A DNA stretch of 55,027 nucleotides, from positions 1-55,027 of the forward strand of contig CAJUJN010000025.1 of NCBI GenBank assembly GCA_910586775.1, given 5' to 3'. The DNA is from an uncultured Acetatifactor sp. (lineage in GTDB: Bacteria > Bacillota > Clostridia > Lachnospirales > Lachnospiraceae). The notes beneath the pieces were generated by a model. It ran no database searches. It saw nothing but the letters and a program-made list of their open reading frames with translations, and was not told the origin of the DNA. The translations under genes and the position numbers were made by a program. Of this stretch, positions 1 through 8,784 are shown piece after piece (position 1 is the stretch's first letter; the number at the start of each line of letters is the position of its first letter).

Positions 1-1
1 A

Positions 2-64
2 TGCGATTTGTTCTTTATGCAGATTGAAGGCTGGTACAATAGTGAGCTGGATACAATTATGTGA
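2..64 (+). CDS. C-terminal tail of an unidentified gene (partial)
   Basis: An open frame enters from the left edge and ends at TGA 62-64, giving a 20-residue tail (ends NSELDTIM). The next gene begins 75 bases later on the same strand, so this is probably the last part of an upstream gene in the same surface-glycan locus. The fragment is too short to name a family. Between it and the next gene lies a weak 7-bp stem (about 69-87) and a TATAAT at 105-110 without a convincing -35 box. Confidence 0.3.
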   Translation, partial: CDLFFMQIEGWYNSELDTIM

Positions 65-139
65 AAACAGGTGTCAAAGGCGCCTGTGAAAGAATCGTAA
101 ATCATATAATAGACTGGAGTAATATTTTGGAGTAAAGTC

Positions 140-949
140 ATGAAAATGTTCAGGAATATAAAGCAAATTATGTTAGAAATATTTGAAAGCAGACAGTTAC
201 TGATTGAACTTTCATTAAAAGATGTGAAGCGGCGGTTTTCTGGAACTTATTTTGGATTGATTTGGGGAATACTTCAGCCGCTGCTGACCCTGATTGTTTA
301 TTGGGCAGTCTTTCAATTTGGCTTTAGAAGCGGCGATGTGGGAGAGATACCTTTTGTCCTTTGGTTTATGTCAGGTATCATATTATGGTTATTTATTTCA
401 GAATCTTTCTCCAATGCAAGCAACAGTTTGTTGGAGTATAATTACTTAATTCAAAAAGTAAAGTTTAATGTAAACATACTTCCAATTGTTAAAATATTAT
501 CAAGTTTTTATATTCATTTATTTTTTTTGGCTATTGTTTTAATAGTCTGCTCTTTGTTTGGATATTTTCCCACATTGCAGTTGCTTCAAATTGTATATTA
601 TATATTTGCAACTATTTTCTTTGTTTTCAGCATGTCCTTAATTACATCGTCAGCCATGGTTTTTTTCAGAGACCTAAATCAAATTATCAGCATTATTTTA
701 CTGATTGGTATGTGGGGAACTCCTGTGGCGTGGGATTTAGGAATATTTCCCGAGAAAGCTCAGTTTATTTTGAAATTTAATCCGTTTTATTATCTCATTG
801 AAGGTTACAGAGACTCTATTCTAAGCAGACGTTGGTTTTGGGAAAGGCCTGTGTTAGGAATTTATTTTTGGTTTGTAACAGCTATTATTTTTTTAGTTGG
901 AGCCAATATGTTTCTGAAATTAAGGCCTCATTTTGCTGACACAGTTTAA
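140..949 (+). CDS. ABC-2 type polysaccharide/teichoic acid export permease
   Basis: A 269-residue integral membrane protein with about six hydrophobic segments, the first at about residues 40-60 after an amphipathic N-terminus with the family-typical KDVKRRFSGTYFG and GLIWGILQPL pattern. This is the Wzm/TagG class of ABC-2 permeases that export undecaprenyl-linked O-antigen, teichoic acid or rhamnan across the plasma membrane. Start chosen at ATG 140, preceded by TTGGAG at about 129-134. The partner ATPase starts 20 bases after the stop, as usual for this transporter pair. The substrate cannot be read from the sequence. Base composition is AT-rich like the rest of the first 10 kb. Confidence 0.9.
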   Translation: MKMFRNIKQIMLEIFESRQLLIELSLKDVKRRFSGTYFGLIWGILQPLLTLIVYWAVFQFGFRSGDVGEIPFVLWFMSGIILWLFISESFSNASNSLLEYNYLIQKVKFNVNILPIVKILSSFYIHLFFLAIVLIVCSLFGYFPTLQLLQIVYYIFATIFFVFSMSLITSSAMVFFRDLNQIISIILLIGMWGTPVAWDLGIFPEKAQFILKFNPFYYLIEGYRDSILSRRWFWERPVLGIYFWFVTAIIFLVGANMFLKLRPHFADTV

Positions 950-969
950 TCAGATATTTGGAGGAAGCC

Positions 970-2280
970 ATGAAGTCGGACTACAAAATCCAGGTAAAAA
1001 ATGTATCAAAAGCTTTTAAAATGTATAATACACCGATGGATAAGTTTAAGGAGGCCTTAAGCCCAAGCGGAAAAATACGTCACACTGATTTTTATGCCAT
1101 AACTGATTTAAGCTTTGATGTAAAATCTGGTGAAATATTAGGTATTATGGGAAGAAATGGATCAGGAAAATCTACGTTGCTTAAAATGATAACCGGGATA
1201 TATGAGCCATCTCAGGGCGAAATTCTGGTCGCCGGGAAAATTTCTTCACTTTTGGAACTGGGTACTGGATTCAATGTAGAATATACAGGAATAGAAAATA
1301 TCTTTTTTTATGGTACATTAATGGGATTTACCCGGAATGATATGAATACTAAACTGCAGGACATAATTGACTTTGCAGAAATAGGTGACTATATATACCA
1401 ACCGGTAAAAACATATTCCAGCGGAATGTTCGCCCGTCTCGCTTTTTCGTGTGCGGTTAATGTGGAGCCGGATATTTTAATTGTTGATGAAATTTTAAGT
1501 GTTGGGGATATGCGTTTCCAAGCAAAATGTTTTAACAAATTTAAAGAATTCAAAGAAAAAGGAGTTACCATATTATATGTTGGACATGATGTCGGTATGA
1601 TGCGGACATTCTGTGACACTGCAATGTGGATTAATAAGGGAAAACTTGTGGATATAGGAGACCCTACGTATATCAGTGCAAAATATACAGAGTTTATGTA
1701 TCTGGATGACATTACAGAATTTACAGACTACAAAATATTAAGAGATACAGACAATGAAAATAATTTGGCAACTGCCAACATCAAGCCTGAAGTGGAAGAA
1801 CCTCATAAAGAAGAAATGAAAGTAAAAAACAGCTTGTTTCCGGACAGTATTGCGCATTGGGGAACAAATATCGGAATGATTACTTTCGCATCCATGCATA
1901 ATTTGGAGCATAAGGACAGGAATTATTTTGATGCAAACGATAGAATGGGAATAGAAATCCATTTTGATGTGGGTAAAGAAATTGATATAAAACATTTTTC
2001 TGTTGCAGTTTCAATAAAAAATACTGAGGGAACGGATATTATAGTAAAAACAACATATGATGAGAAAATAAAATTGAGGTCCGGCAAAAATCAGAAAATA
2101 ATTTTTGAATTTACTCCCCATCTGGCTAACGGTGATTACTATTTGGTTTTAGCTTTGGAAAACAGAAAAAATGCTTCTATTACCTATTATGAATATGTTG
2201 AAGGCGCATATTATTTTAAAATGTATACCGAGAAAAAAATATTCGGCATATATGATGTCGAGACAAAGATATCATATTGA
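970..2280 (+). CDS. ABC transporter ATPase with Wzt-type C-terminal domain
   Basis: 436 residues. The N-terminal nucleotide-binding domain has Walker A GRNGSGKST at residues 61-69, an ABC signature reading SSGM at 150-153, and Walker B ILIVDE at 169-174. After about residue 240 comes a low-complexity linker and then a beta-rich domain (about 285-436) like the Wzt carbohydrate-binding domain, which in O-antigen exporters recognises the cap of the finished polymer. ATG 970 is preferred over the in-frame TTG 958 because GGAGGA at 960-965 lies just upstream of it. It pairs with the permease upstream. The C-terminal domain suggests export of a terminally modified glycan, which fits the methyltransferase encoded next. 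Confidence 0.9.
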   Translation: MKSDYKIQVKNVSKAFKMYNTPMDKFKEALSPSGKIRHTDFYAITDLSFDVKSGEILGIMGRNGSGKSTLLKMITGIYEPSQGEILVAGKISSLLELGTGFNVEYTGIENIFFYGTLMGFTRNDMNTKLQDIIDFAEIGDYIYQPVKTYSSGMFARLAFSCAVNVEPDILIVDEILSVGDMRFQAKCFNKFKEFKEKGVTILYVGHDVGMMRTFCDTAMWINKGKLVDIGDPTYISAKYTEFMYLDDITEFTDYKILRDTDNENNLATANIKPEVEEPHKEEMKVKNSLFPDSIAHWGTNIGMITFASMHNLEHKDRNYFDANDRMGIEIHFDVGKEIDIKHFSVAVSIKNTEGTDIIVKTTYDEKIKLRSGKNQKIIFEFTPHLANGDYYLVLALENRKNASITYYEYVEGAYYFKMYTEKKIFGIYDVETKISY

Positions 2281-2300
2281 GTATATCTGAAAGGGGTTGT

Positions 2301-4649
2301 ATGGCAAAGCAAATCAATTCTATGGAATATTGGAATGAACGTTTTGATTCAAACTGGGAAAAGCTAAACGGCGAAGAGCAGACTCTTTTTTTTGCGCACA
2401 TTGCCTGTAAATTGATGCCGGAGTGGGTGAAAGATTTAATTGAATTCAACAAGATGACTATTTGTGATTTTGGATGCGCTCTGGGTCAGACTGTAGATTT
2501 TATGCATTACCAATTTCATACAGCAGTGTCCGGAGTGGATTTTTCTGAAAAAGCTATTGAGAAGGCGCGAACCAGATATCCGCAATACAATTTCTCCAAA
2601 CTGGATATTACAGAAAAAAGTATCCCATCGTTCAAAGTTAATGTGGGATACATTTCGAATGTCCTGGAACATCTTCAGAATCCCTGGGATGCTGCGGAAA
2701 ACGTTGCGAAATATGTCGACGACATGTTAGTAGTATTGATTCCTTTTAGAGAATCCATGCATGTGGACGAGCATTGTAATATCTTTGATACTGGCGATAT
2801 ACCCATAAAGGTAAACTTATTAAAGCTGATATATGTTAATTTCATGGATTGCTCTAAAATAGAAAATACTCCTTACGCAGATAATCAAATTTTGCTCATA
2901 TATGCCAGGGATAATTTAGTAAACCGTAAGTCAGTCATTTCAGATTTTGTGGATGCATTCGAAAACAATAGCGGGCTAAAAATAAATGAACTTCAAAATG
3001 AAAACAGGGTACTGCTTCGAACCAGAGAGGATATCCAACATGAAATGAATAAAAATAAGACACGATTAGCTGAAGTCGAAGCAGCATTTCAGGATAAATC
3101 TGAATCCGTAGCGAAGCTTGAATTAAAATTAACTCAAACAAACCAAATGTTGGAAAATATGAGGCAAGAGTTAAAAAAGGCTGAGCAGGAGCAACAGCTA
3201 CTCAGAAAAGAACTGGAAAACACTATTCATAAAAATACAGAATACTCAGAATACTGCGAAAAACAGATTACTTATATGAAAGATATGATCTATAAAATGC
3301 AGCTTGAAAGAAATGGCGTTTATAGTTCATTTTCATGGAAGATAACAAAGCCCATAAGGTTTATCGGCAGATTATTCCGAAATATCTGTTTATTCTTTCA
3401 GGATAGACCTGCCTTTTTGAGGAACGTACGAAATACAGGCGCATACAGCCGGATAAAAAGGTTCGTTCCCGTGTCATGGAAACGGAGGATTATACAAAAA
3501 TACTTTAAGACATGTAGTGTAAATGTGCTTGCTGAAAGCGCTCTTCAAGATAATCAGTTTTTTTATGCGGCAAAAGCATTTGAAGCTGCTTTGAATGAAG
3601 CCGAACAGCTGCTTCTTGTTTTCAGTGGCGTAAAATATGTTGATAGTGAAGGGCAACGAAATATCCGCCTGATACATGAAGCTCGTAAAAAGGGGATTAA
3701 AGTTATCTTCTCCTACTGGCGTTGGGACAGCAGCGAAGAAATAGAGCCTGCAGAAGATGGTATGATAAAAGTGCCAATTGATATATTGGTCAAAAACAAG
3801 GTACATTTTTTTGAAACGTTTTTTAGAAACATTAAAAATAAGTGTATATTGATTGAATTTCCCCATCCATGGGCAGCGCAAATTGTTGAAATAGGCAGTT
3901 CATTTGGATGGAAAACGGTTTATGATGTTATTGATGACTGGGAGGAATTTTCTCACTGTGGCCAGGCAGACTGGTACTGCAAAAAGGCCGAGGTGCGTAT
4001 TTCCAATATCGTAGATTTAAACATTGCTACAGCATATGCACTAAAGGATAAAATCAGTAAACAGTTGGTATTGGATAAGCCATATTATGTTATCAGTAAT
4101 GGTGTTGACCCTGATAAAATAGTAGCTTCGCCGCAGTTACCAGAATACAATTTTTCAAAAGGAAATTTACAAATTGGATATTTTGGACATTTAACAGACT
4201 CCTGGTTTGACTGGAATTTAATAAAGGCATTAGCTGCCAGGCATTGTGACTGGACATTTCATATTATAGGATACGGCGCTCCAGAAAATTTAAAGGTACC
4301 TGCTAATATTATATTATATGGTAAAAAGGAACCTCAAGAGTTGCCCAGATATGCAGCATACTGGGAGGTTGCAATTATTCCGTTTATTAATTGCGAATTG
4401 ACGAAAGGTGTAAACCCAATTAAAGTATTTGAATACCTTCAGTTGGGGCTTCCTGTTGTAGCTGCGGACATGCCGGAAATAGAAAACTATCCATATGTTA
4501 TAACTACAAAATGTGAAAATGATTTTGAAAAAGCCATACTTGATTCCATGTACCTTAAAATAGACAAGGAGACAATTCGTGACTTTATAGACCGGAACAC
4601 CTGGGAACAAAAATGTTCAGAACTTATAAGCGCAATCAATAAAATTTAG
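2301..4649 (+). CDS. Methyltransferase / coiled-coil / glycosyltransferase fusion protein
   Basis: 782 residues in three parts. Residues about 40-160 form a SAM-dependent methyltransferase with glycine motif I DFGCALGQ at 56-63 and an acidic motif (SGVDFSEKA) about 20 residues later. Residues about 215-335 are a charged heptad-rich coiled coil. Residues about 420-782 form a GT-B glycosyltransferase with YFGHLTDSW and the donor-site region KVFEYLQLGLPVVA near the C-terminus. Start ATG 2301 follows GAAAGGGG at 2289-2296; an upstream in-frame TTG overlaps the previous stop. Methyltransferase plus coiled coil resembles chain-length-controlling capping enzymes such as WbdD. Together with a Wzt-type ATPase, this suggests a cap-and-terminate step for the exported polymer. 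That role is inference. Confidence 0.8.
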   Translation: MAKQINSMEYWNERFDSNWEKLNGEEQTLFFAHIACKLMPEWVKDLIEFNKMTICDFGCALGQTVDFMHYQFHTAVSGVDFSEKAIEKARTRYPQYNFSKLDITEKSIPSFKVNVGYISNVLEHLQNPWDAAENVAKYVDDMLVVLIPFRESMHVDEHCNIFDTGDIPIKVNLLKLIYVNFMDCSKIENTPYADNQILLIYARDNLVNRKSVISDFVDAFENNSGLKINELQNENRVLLRTREDIQHEMNKNKTRLAEVEAAFQDKSESVAKLELKLTQTNQMLENMRQELKKAEQEQQLLRKELENTIHKNTEYSEYCEKQITYMKDMIYKMQLERNGVYSSFSWKITKPIRFIGRLFRNICLFFQDRPAFLRNVRNTGAYSRIKRFVPVSWKRRIIQKYFKTCSVNVLAESALQDNQFFYAAKAFEAALNEAEQLLLVFSGVKYVDSEGQRNIRLIHEARKKGIKVIFSYWRWDSSEEIEPAEDGMIKVPIDILVKNKVHFFETFFRNIKNKCILIEFPHPWAAQIVEIGSSFGWKTVYDVIDDWEEFSHCGQADWYCKKAEVRISNIVDLNIATAYALKDKISKQLVLDKPYYVISNGVDPDKIVASPQLPEYNFSKGNLQIGYFGHLTDSWFDWNLIKALAARHCDWTFHIIGYGAPENLKVPANIILYGKKEPQELPRYAAYWEVAIIPFINCELTKGVNPIKVFEYLQLGLPVVAADMPEIENYPYVITTKCENDFEKAILDSMYLKIDKETIRDFIDRNTWEQKCSELISAINKI

Positions 4650-4712
4650 TTTGCATTCCGGAATGTTTTTATACTTTAACTGATATCCACTAAATGGTAC
4701 AGGGGGATAAAA

Positions 4713-5768
4713 ATGAAAGTTTTAATTTCATATTTATTTAGTACAAAAGGCGGTGTTGAAACCGCTCTGGCAAACAGATTAAGGATGATAAATCCTGATT
4801 ATGAGGTCGATCTGCATTTTTTTGCAGATTATGGAGGAATGTCTATTTTTGATGGATTTAATGGATCTGTTTTTGTAGAATCAAATCAGAATAATGTTAA
4901 AAGTATTATAGATTCCAACGGGTATGATATTGTCATATCTATTGATTCAATTGACATTTTAAAAATATTAAGGGAAGCTAACTATAGCGGAAAAATAGGT
5001 TTGGAAGTCCATACAACTTATGCAGAAGGGTTAACTTACTTAAAAAGCAGCCTTGTCCATGACATTGACTTTGTAATAGTTCCTTCTGTATATCAAAAAA
5101 CCTTAATTCAGAGTGTACTTTCTGACATCAAAATATATGTATTAGGAAATGCAATAAACGACAACATATTTTATATAAAAGATAGCAAATGGCAGCAAAA
5201 AAAGAAAATAGTTCTCTGGGTTGGCCGTATTGACCCGCATAAAAACTGGAAACTGTTTCTAAAAATAGCAAGTAAGCTATATGTTAAAAACTCAGACTAT
5301 TATTTTTGGGTGGTTGGCGGATTAAAGTCAGATCCGTTAGAAATAGATAAATTTGAGAAAACAATATATGAGTTAAATTTAGAAAAATGCCTGCGTTGGA
5401 TACCACAGGTGGATTATCAGAATATCAGAGAAATTTACAGTATGGCGGCGAATTCAGGCGGATGTTATATATCTACTTCCCAAAATGAATCCTTTGGCAT
5501 GACTATAATTGAAGCAATGATTTGCAGGTGCCCGGTAATCGTGAATTGTGTTGGTGCATTAAGTGAACTGGTTCAGGACGGCAGGGGGCTTTGTCTTGAT
5601 AATTTGGAGGATCATATTGATGAGATAAAAAACTTTATTGATATGTCAGACAAGCAAACACTTTTGAACAATGCTATGAATTATGTTAATGATAACTATT
5701 CCTGCAGAAGTATAGGACAAAAATTTATTCATATTTTAAATGAAGTAATTTATAACCAGGCTCAATAA
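4713..5768 (+). CDS. GT4-family glycosyltransferase
   Basis: 351 residues with a GT-B fold: an N-terminal acceptor half opening with YLFSTKGGVETALANR, and a C-terminal donor half with LWVGRIDPHKN near residue 170 and the EX7E-type motif ESFGMTIIEAM near residue 265. The family transfers a sugar from a nucleotide-sugar donor, usually on the cytoplasmic face of the membrane. Start ATG 4713 follows CAGGGGG at 4699-4705. It lies 63 bases behind the fusion gene in the same direction, so it probably extends the same glycan. Donor and acceptor are unknown. Confidence 0.85.
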   Translation: MKVLISYLFSTKGGVETALANRLRMINPDYEVDLHFFADYGGMSIFDGFNGSVFVESNQNNVKSIIDSNGYDIVISIDSIDILKILREANYSGKIGLEVHTTYAEGLTYLKSSLVHDIDFVIVPSVYQKTLIQSVLSDIKIYVLGNAINDNIFYIKDSKWQQKKKIVLWVGRIDPHKNWKLFLKIASKLYVKNSDYYFWVVGGLKSDPLEIDKFEKTIYELNLEKCLRWIPQVDYQNIREIYSMAANSGGCYISTSQNESFGMTIIEAMICRCPVIVNCVGALSELVQDGRGLCLDNLEDHIDEIKNFIDMSDKQTLLNNAMNYVNDNYSCRSIGQKFIHILNEVIYNQAQ

Positions 5769-5790
5769 CATTTGCGGACATAATGTAATG

Positions 5791-5860
5791 TATAACGAGT
5801 GAGCGTCCGCTTCTGCAAAACCAGGGCAAAAAGCGGCAAAAGAATGCGTTCGCGAGTATA
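5791..5860. repeat. Palindromic intergenic repeat, copy A
   Basis: A 70-bp element beginning TATAACGAGTGAGCG and ending TTCGCGAGTATA. The arms GTGAGCGT and GCGTTCGC can pair over 8 bases when G-U wobbles are allowed. Same family as 11605-11675, 24441-24506 and 35539-35603. It sits between the GT4 gene and the LtaS-like gene. Confidence 0.6.
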
Positions 5861-5902
5861 GATACATAACTTTATCAACAGGTTTACACAGAGGAGAAAT
5901 GA

Positions 5903-7699
5903 ATGAAGCAGAAATGCAAAACAATTGTCAAAGCAACTATAATAATACTGTCTGTCTGTTTTGTTATTGCACTTCCGCTTGCTGAATTAAATTTGGCGTA
6001 CGGCCAATATCCGGCAAGTGTATTTAAAGGTTATGCCGGAAACTTTGCAATACTTGCCTTAAATGTTTTTCCAGTAATACTGCTATTTGCAATTTTTTAT
6101 TGTATATTTAACCGGATGTGGATTGCTTATTTCATAAGCGGAGGGCTTACGCTTGCTCTTTCTTTAGCCAATTATTATAAACTATATTTTCGGGATGATC
6201 CCATGTATTTTGAAGATCTGCTTATTATTCGCGAAGCGGCAACAATGACGGTTAGTGAACAATACAAATTATTTTTAAATGAAAAAATCGTTATTACAAT
6301 TGCGATTTTGTTATCAGGTACTGTTTTCTTTTTTTATTTTTTTAGAAAAATAAAATTTTCCCCCAAAAAGCGCCTGATAGTTTCCGCGATGTTGTTGGTC
6401 GGAATGCCATTCATATTTATATTGTATTCCAACGGAAAAATATATGGGGCAATAGAAAACTATTCGGTGTTGAACAAATGGAGCGCTACTCAACATTATA
6501 TTTCCCGAGGCTTTTATTATCCCTTTTTACACAGCATAAGCAGTGCATTTGATGATCCGCCGAAAGGTTACAGCGAACAGAAAGCACTTCAGCAGCTTAC
6601 ATATGAAAATTGGGATATTCCGGAAGAGAATAAAGTAAATATTATATCAATAATGAGAGAAGCCTATATTGATTTTTCGCAGTATGGTATTAACGGGCTT
6701 GACTGCAGCGGATACGAGTTGTATCATGGATTAGAAGCTGAAAGTTATACCGGAAACTTACTTGTAAATGTATTTGCAGGGGGAACCAGTGACACCGAAC
6801 GCTGTTTTTTAACTGGTAATTATCGATTAAAGAATTTCCGTGGAAATACAAACTCATATGTATGGTATTTGCGGGAGCAGGGATATACAGTAGAAGGCAG
6901 CCACCCGTTTTATCAATGGTTTTATAACAGGCAAAATATTAATGGGTATTTAGGCTTCGAAAGATATCGATTTTTGGAAAATGACTATGAAAAGTTATCC
7001 GATAGATATATGCCGGAAGATTCGATTTTATTGTCCGAAATTTATCAGGATTTTTTGAAAAATAAGGAAACCGGCAAGCCTTATTTTTCCTTTAGCTTAA
7101 ATATTCAAAGTCATGGGCCATATCCTGCTGAATACACTTATTCCGATAAAGAATATCTTACAGGAAATTATTCTGAGGAATGTAAAAAAGCTGTAAATAA
7201 TTATTTCTATTTTATCATGGATAGTGATGTTCAGCTACTGGAACTGGTAGGCCATATGCGTAATGACCCTGATCCTGTTATAATGGTATTATTTAGCGAC
7301 CATCTTCCATGGATGGGTGATGGAAATAGTTATTATAAAGAGATGGGATTTGCTGATGATCTGGAAACAGAAAAAGATTTTAGGATACATTATTCTACAC
7401 GCTATTTAATATGGGCAAATGACTCAGCTAAAAAAATATTAAATAATGATTTTATCGGTGAAGGTCCAACTATATCTCCCTGCTACCTAATGAATTTGAC
7501 TTTTCAGCAATGCGGTTGGAAAGGACCGGCATTTATGCAGGCAATGACGGATATGATGGAAGTTTTCCCGGTAGTAACTACTAATGAAAAGTATGTAGTT
7601 GATAATCAATTGGTAGAAGACATACCGGCTGAAAGACAAGAATTGTTTCAAAAATTTGAATATTTGCAATATTTTTGGAGAAACAATTTTTTGTATTGA
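5903..7699 (+). CDS. LtaS-like phosphoglycerol transferase (sulfatase fold)
   Basis: 598 residues. The N-terminal third has about five hydrophobic segments (about 10-30, 45-68, 72-90, 128-148, 160-178), followed by an extracellular alkaline-phosphatase/sulfatase domain from about residue 245. Expected metal and catalytic residues are visible: a Glu in IMREAY, the nucleophile Thr in GGTSDTE at about residue 295, and FSDHLPWMGDG near residue 470. LtaS-family enzymes move glycerol phosphate from phosphatidylglycerol onto lipoteichoic acid or other surface glycans. Start ATG 5903 follows GAGGAG at 5891-5896. Its place behind the exporter and glycosyltransferases suggests it decorates the exported polymer with a phospho-alcohol. 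It could be a glycan modifier rather than a true LTA synthase. Confidence 0.85.
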   Translation: MKQKCKTIVKATIIILSVCFVIALPLAELNLAYGQYPASVFKGYAGNFAILALNVFPVILLFAIFYCIFNRMWIAYFISGGLTLALSLANYYKLYFRDDPMYFEDLLIIREAATMTVSEQYKLFLNEKIVITIAILLSGTVFFFYFFRKIKFSPKKRLIVSAMLLVGMPFIFILYSNGKIYGAIENYSVLNKWSATQHYISRGFYYPFLHSISSAFDDPPKGYSEQKALQQLTYENWDIPEENKVNIISIMREAYIDFSQYGINGLDCSGYELYHGLEAESYTGNLLVNVFAGGTSDTERCFLTGNYRLKNFRGNTNSYVWYLREQGYTVEGSHPFYQWFYNRQNINGYLGFERYRFLENDYEKLSDRYMPEDSILLSEIYQDFLKNKETGKPYFSFSLNIQSHGPYPAEYTYSDKEYLTGNYSEECKKAVNNYFYFIMDSDVQLLELVGHMRNDPDPVIMVLFSDHLPWMGDGNSYYKEMGFADDLETEKDFRIHYSTRYLIWANDSAKKILNNDFIGEGPTISPCYLMNLTFQQCGWKGPAFMQAMTDMMEVFPVVTTNEKYVVDNQLVEDIPAERQELFQKFEYLQYFWRNNFLY

Positions 7700-7785
7700 A
7701 TCAGTATCTTGCAAAATGTGTTAGTTTCCTAAAACACTCTTTGGATGCATTGAAAAAATGTAGCATGGAATCATAACAGCCCAGG

Positions 7786-8106
7786 TTGAGCGCAAGGTCA
7801 CGGACTATGGAGGTGACCCAAAGCTTATCGGAGCGGAGCATAAGACCTGTTGTAATGGTCACAAACCATTGGAAAGCAACCCTGCGGGAAAAACAGGAAC
7901 AGATACTTACTGGGTATTTCCATTACTATGGGATAACAGACAACAGTAGGAGCATATGGAATTTTCGATACCAGGTAATCAAGATGCTGTACCACTGGCT
8001 AAATCAACGGAGCCATAAGAAGAGTTACAGTTGGAAAGGATACAATGATATGTTAAAGGTGTATCCAATAGTTCCTGCGAGAATTTATGTCAGTGTATAT
8101 GCTTGA
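7786..8106 (+). pseudogene. Group II intron maturase, C-terminal remnant
   Basis: From about base 7860 the frame matches the C-terminal maturase region of LtrA-type intron-encoded proteins: GYFHYYGITDN, then LYHWLNQRS, KSYSWKGYNDML and a final PRIYV-like motif (PARIYVSVYA). The roughly 400 residues of reverse transcriptase expected upstream are absent, and the preceding 25 codons do not look like protein from this family. It is a remnant, not a working gene. It lies at the junction between the glycan locus and the accessory cassette. Confidence 0.75.
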
Positions 8107-8131
8107 TATTGTGAACAATCAGCTTTACAAG

Positions 8132-8165
8132 GAGCCGGATGCGGGAAAACTGCACGTTCGGATTC
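8132..8165 (+). ncRNA. Group II intron domain V-like hairpin
   Basis: A 34-base helix opening with GAGCCGGATGC and closing with GCACGTTCGGATTC around a GAAA-containing loop, the length and pattern of the catalytic domain V. It lies 25 bases after the maturase stop, the usual position. The AGC-type catalytic triad appears as AGCC near the 5' side. Confidence 0.65.
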
Positions 8166-8300
8166 TGCAAGGGGTTGGCCCCGTAAGGGGCTTATCTGCT
8201 CAACAGTACTATATTACCATTAATTCTTCTTGCGCTATATAAAGCAAATTTCAAGCAATTATGTAAGGCTCGGCAGGTTACCGGAATTTTATCTTTGGTA

Positions 8301-8414
8301 ATGCATTCTACAGTTACGTGGATTTCTTTTGATGAAAAAGCAGAAGATTTGTTGAATATAAAGATACGCCAAGATACACAAACGGGAAGAAGTCGGGAGT
8401 TAATAGCCGGTTGA
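8301..8414 (+). other. 37-codon open frame, probably a gene remnant
   Basis: A short frame from ATG 8301 to TGA 8414 (tail ends QTGRSRELIAG) without a clear ribosome site. Codon use looks protein-like, but no family is recognised. It lies between the intron remnant and the MITE-like element, so decay of an older gene is the simplest reading. Confidence 0.2.
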
Positions 8415-8418
8415 CGAA

Positions 8419-8578
8419 TAATTAGTGTCTGTTGCTACCATCACGGCCCAGGATAAAAAGCAGGAGTAGCAGGACAACACAGACAGGATTGAAGTGAAAA
8501 AAATATTGTTTTCCGAACTAAAATACACTATATTAAGTTTATGCCATTTAATGGAACTTAATCAGCAGACACTAATTA
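8419..8578. repeat. MITE-like element with 16-bp terminal inverted repeats
   Basis: TAATTAGTGTCTGTTG at 8419-8434 is the inverse of CAGCAGACACTAATTA at 8563-8578 with one mismatch, enclosing 128 bases without a gene. The total of 160 bp, AT-rich ends and lack of coding capacity fit a non-autonomous transposable element. No clear target duplication is visible, and no matching transposase lies in the window. Confidence 0.5.
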
Positions 8579-8648
8579 CCTACTTATGTGAGGCAAACCA
8601 GAAATTCAAGTAATTTAAACAAATATTAGCAATGTGTATCATATAATA

Positions 8649-8727
8649 AGGAAAATGTCAAGTCTTTTTTTGCAATAAAAAACATGGTATAATTTAGAAA
8701 AATTATTGTAAGCTCTTGACATTTCCT
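8649..8727. promoter_or_regulatory. Inverted repeat spanning the cassette promoter region
   Basis: AGGAAAATGTCAAG at 8649-8662 and CTTGACATTTCCT at 8715-8727 are inverse copies apart from one extra A. The right copy contains the -35 box of the promoter at 8716-8744. An extended -10 box (TGGTATAAT, 8685-8693) lies between the arms. This layout suits an operator bound by a cassette-encoded repressor or antitoxin, or it may be the end of another small mobile element. Confidence 0.4.
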
Positions 8728-8744
8728 AAAAAATATGATATAAG
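8716..8744 (+). promoter_or_regulatory. Sigma-A promoter of the SecB-like cassette
   Basis: TTGACA at 8716-8721, a 17-base spacer, and TATAAG at 8739-8744. Transcription would start near 8751, about 34 bases before the first gene. The -35 box overlaps the right arm of an inverted repeat. Confidence 0.75.
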
Positions 8745-8784
8745 ATACACTTTTATTCTAAAGCAGACATAAGAGGACAATTAA

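Larger units (their letters stand above)
7763..8204 (+). mobile_element. Decayed, internally deleted group II intron
   Basis: The right part is clear: a maturase C-terminus (pseudogene at 7786-8106), a domain V-like helix (8132-8165), and a domain VI-like stem (GGCCCC GTAA GGGGC) ending near CTGCTCAAC at 8196-8204. The left part (about 7763-7862) reads like intron domain I RNA joined directly to the last fifth of the maturase, so nearly all of the reverse transcriptase is missing. The left boundary is only estimated. The element is immobile by itself. Confidence 0.6.
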
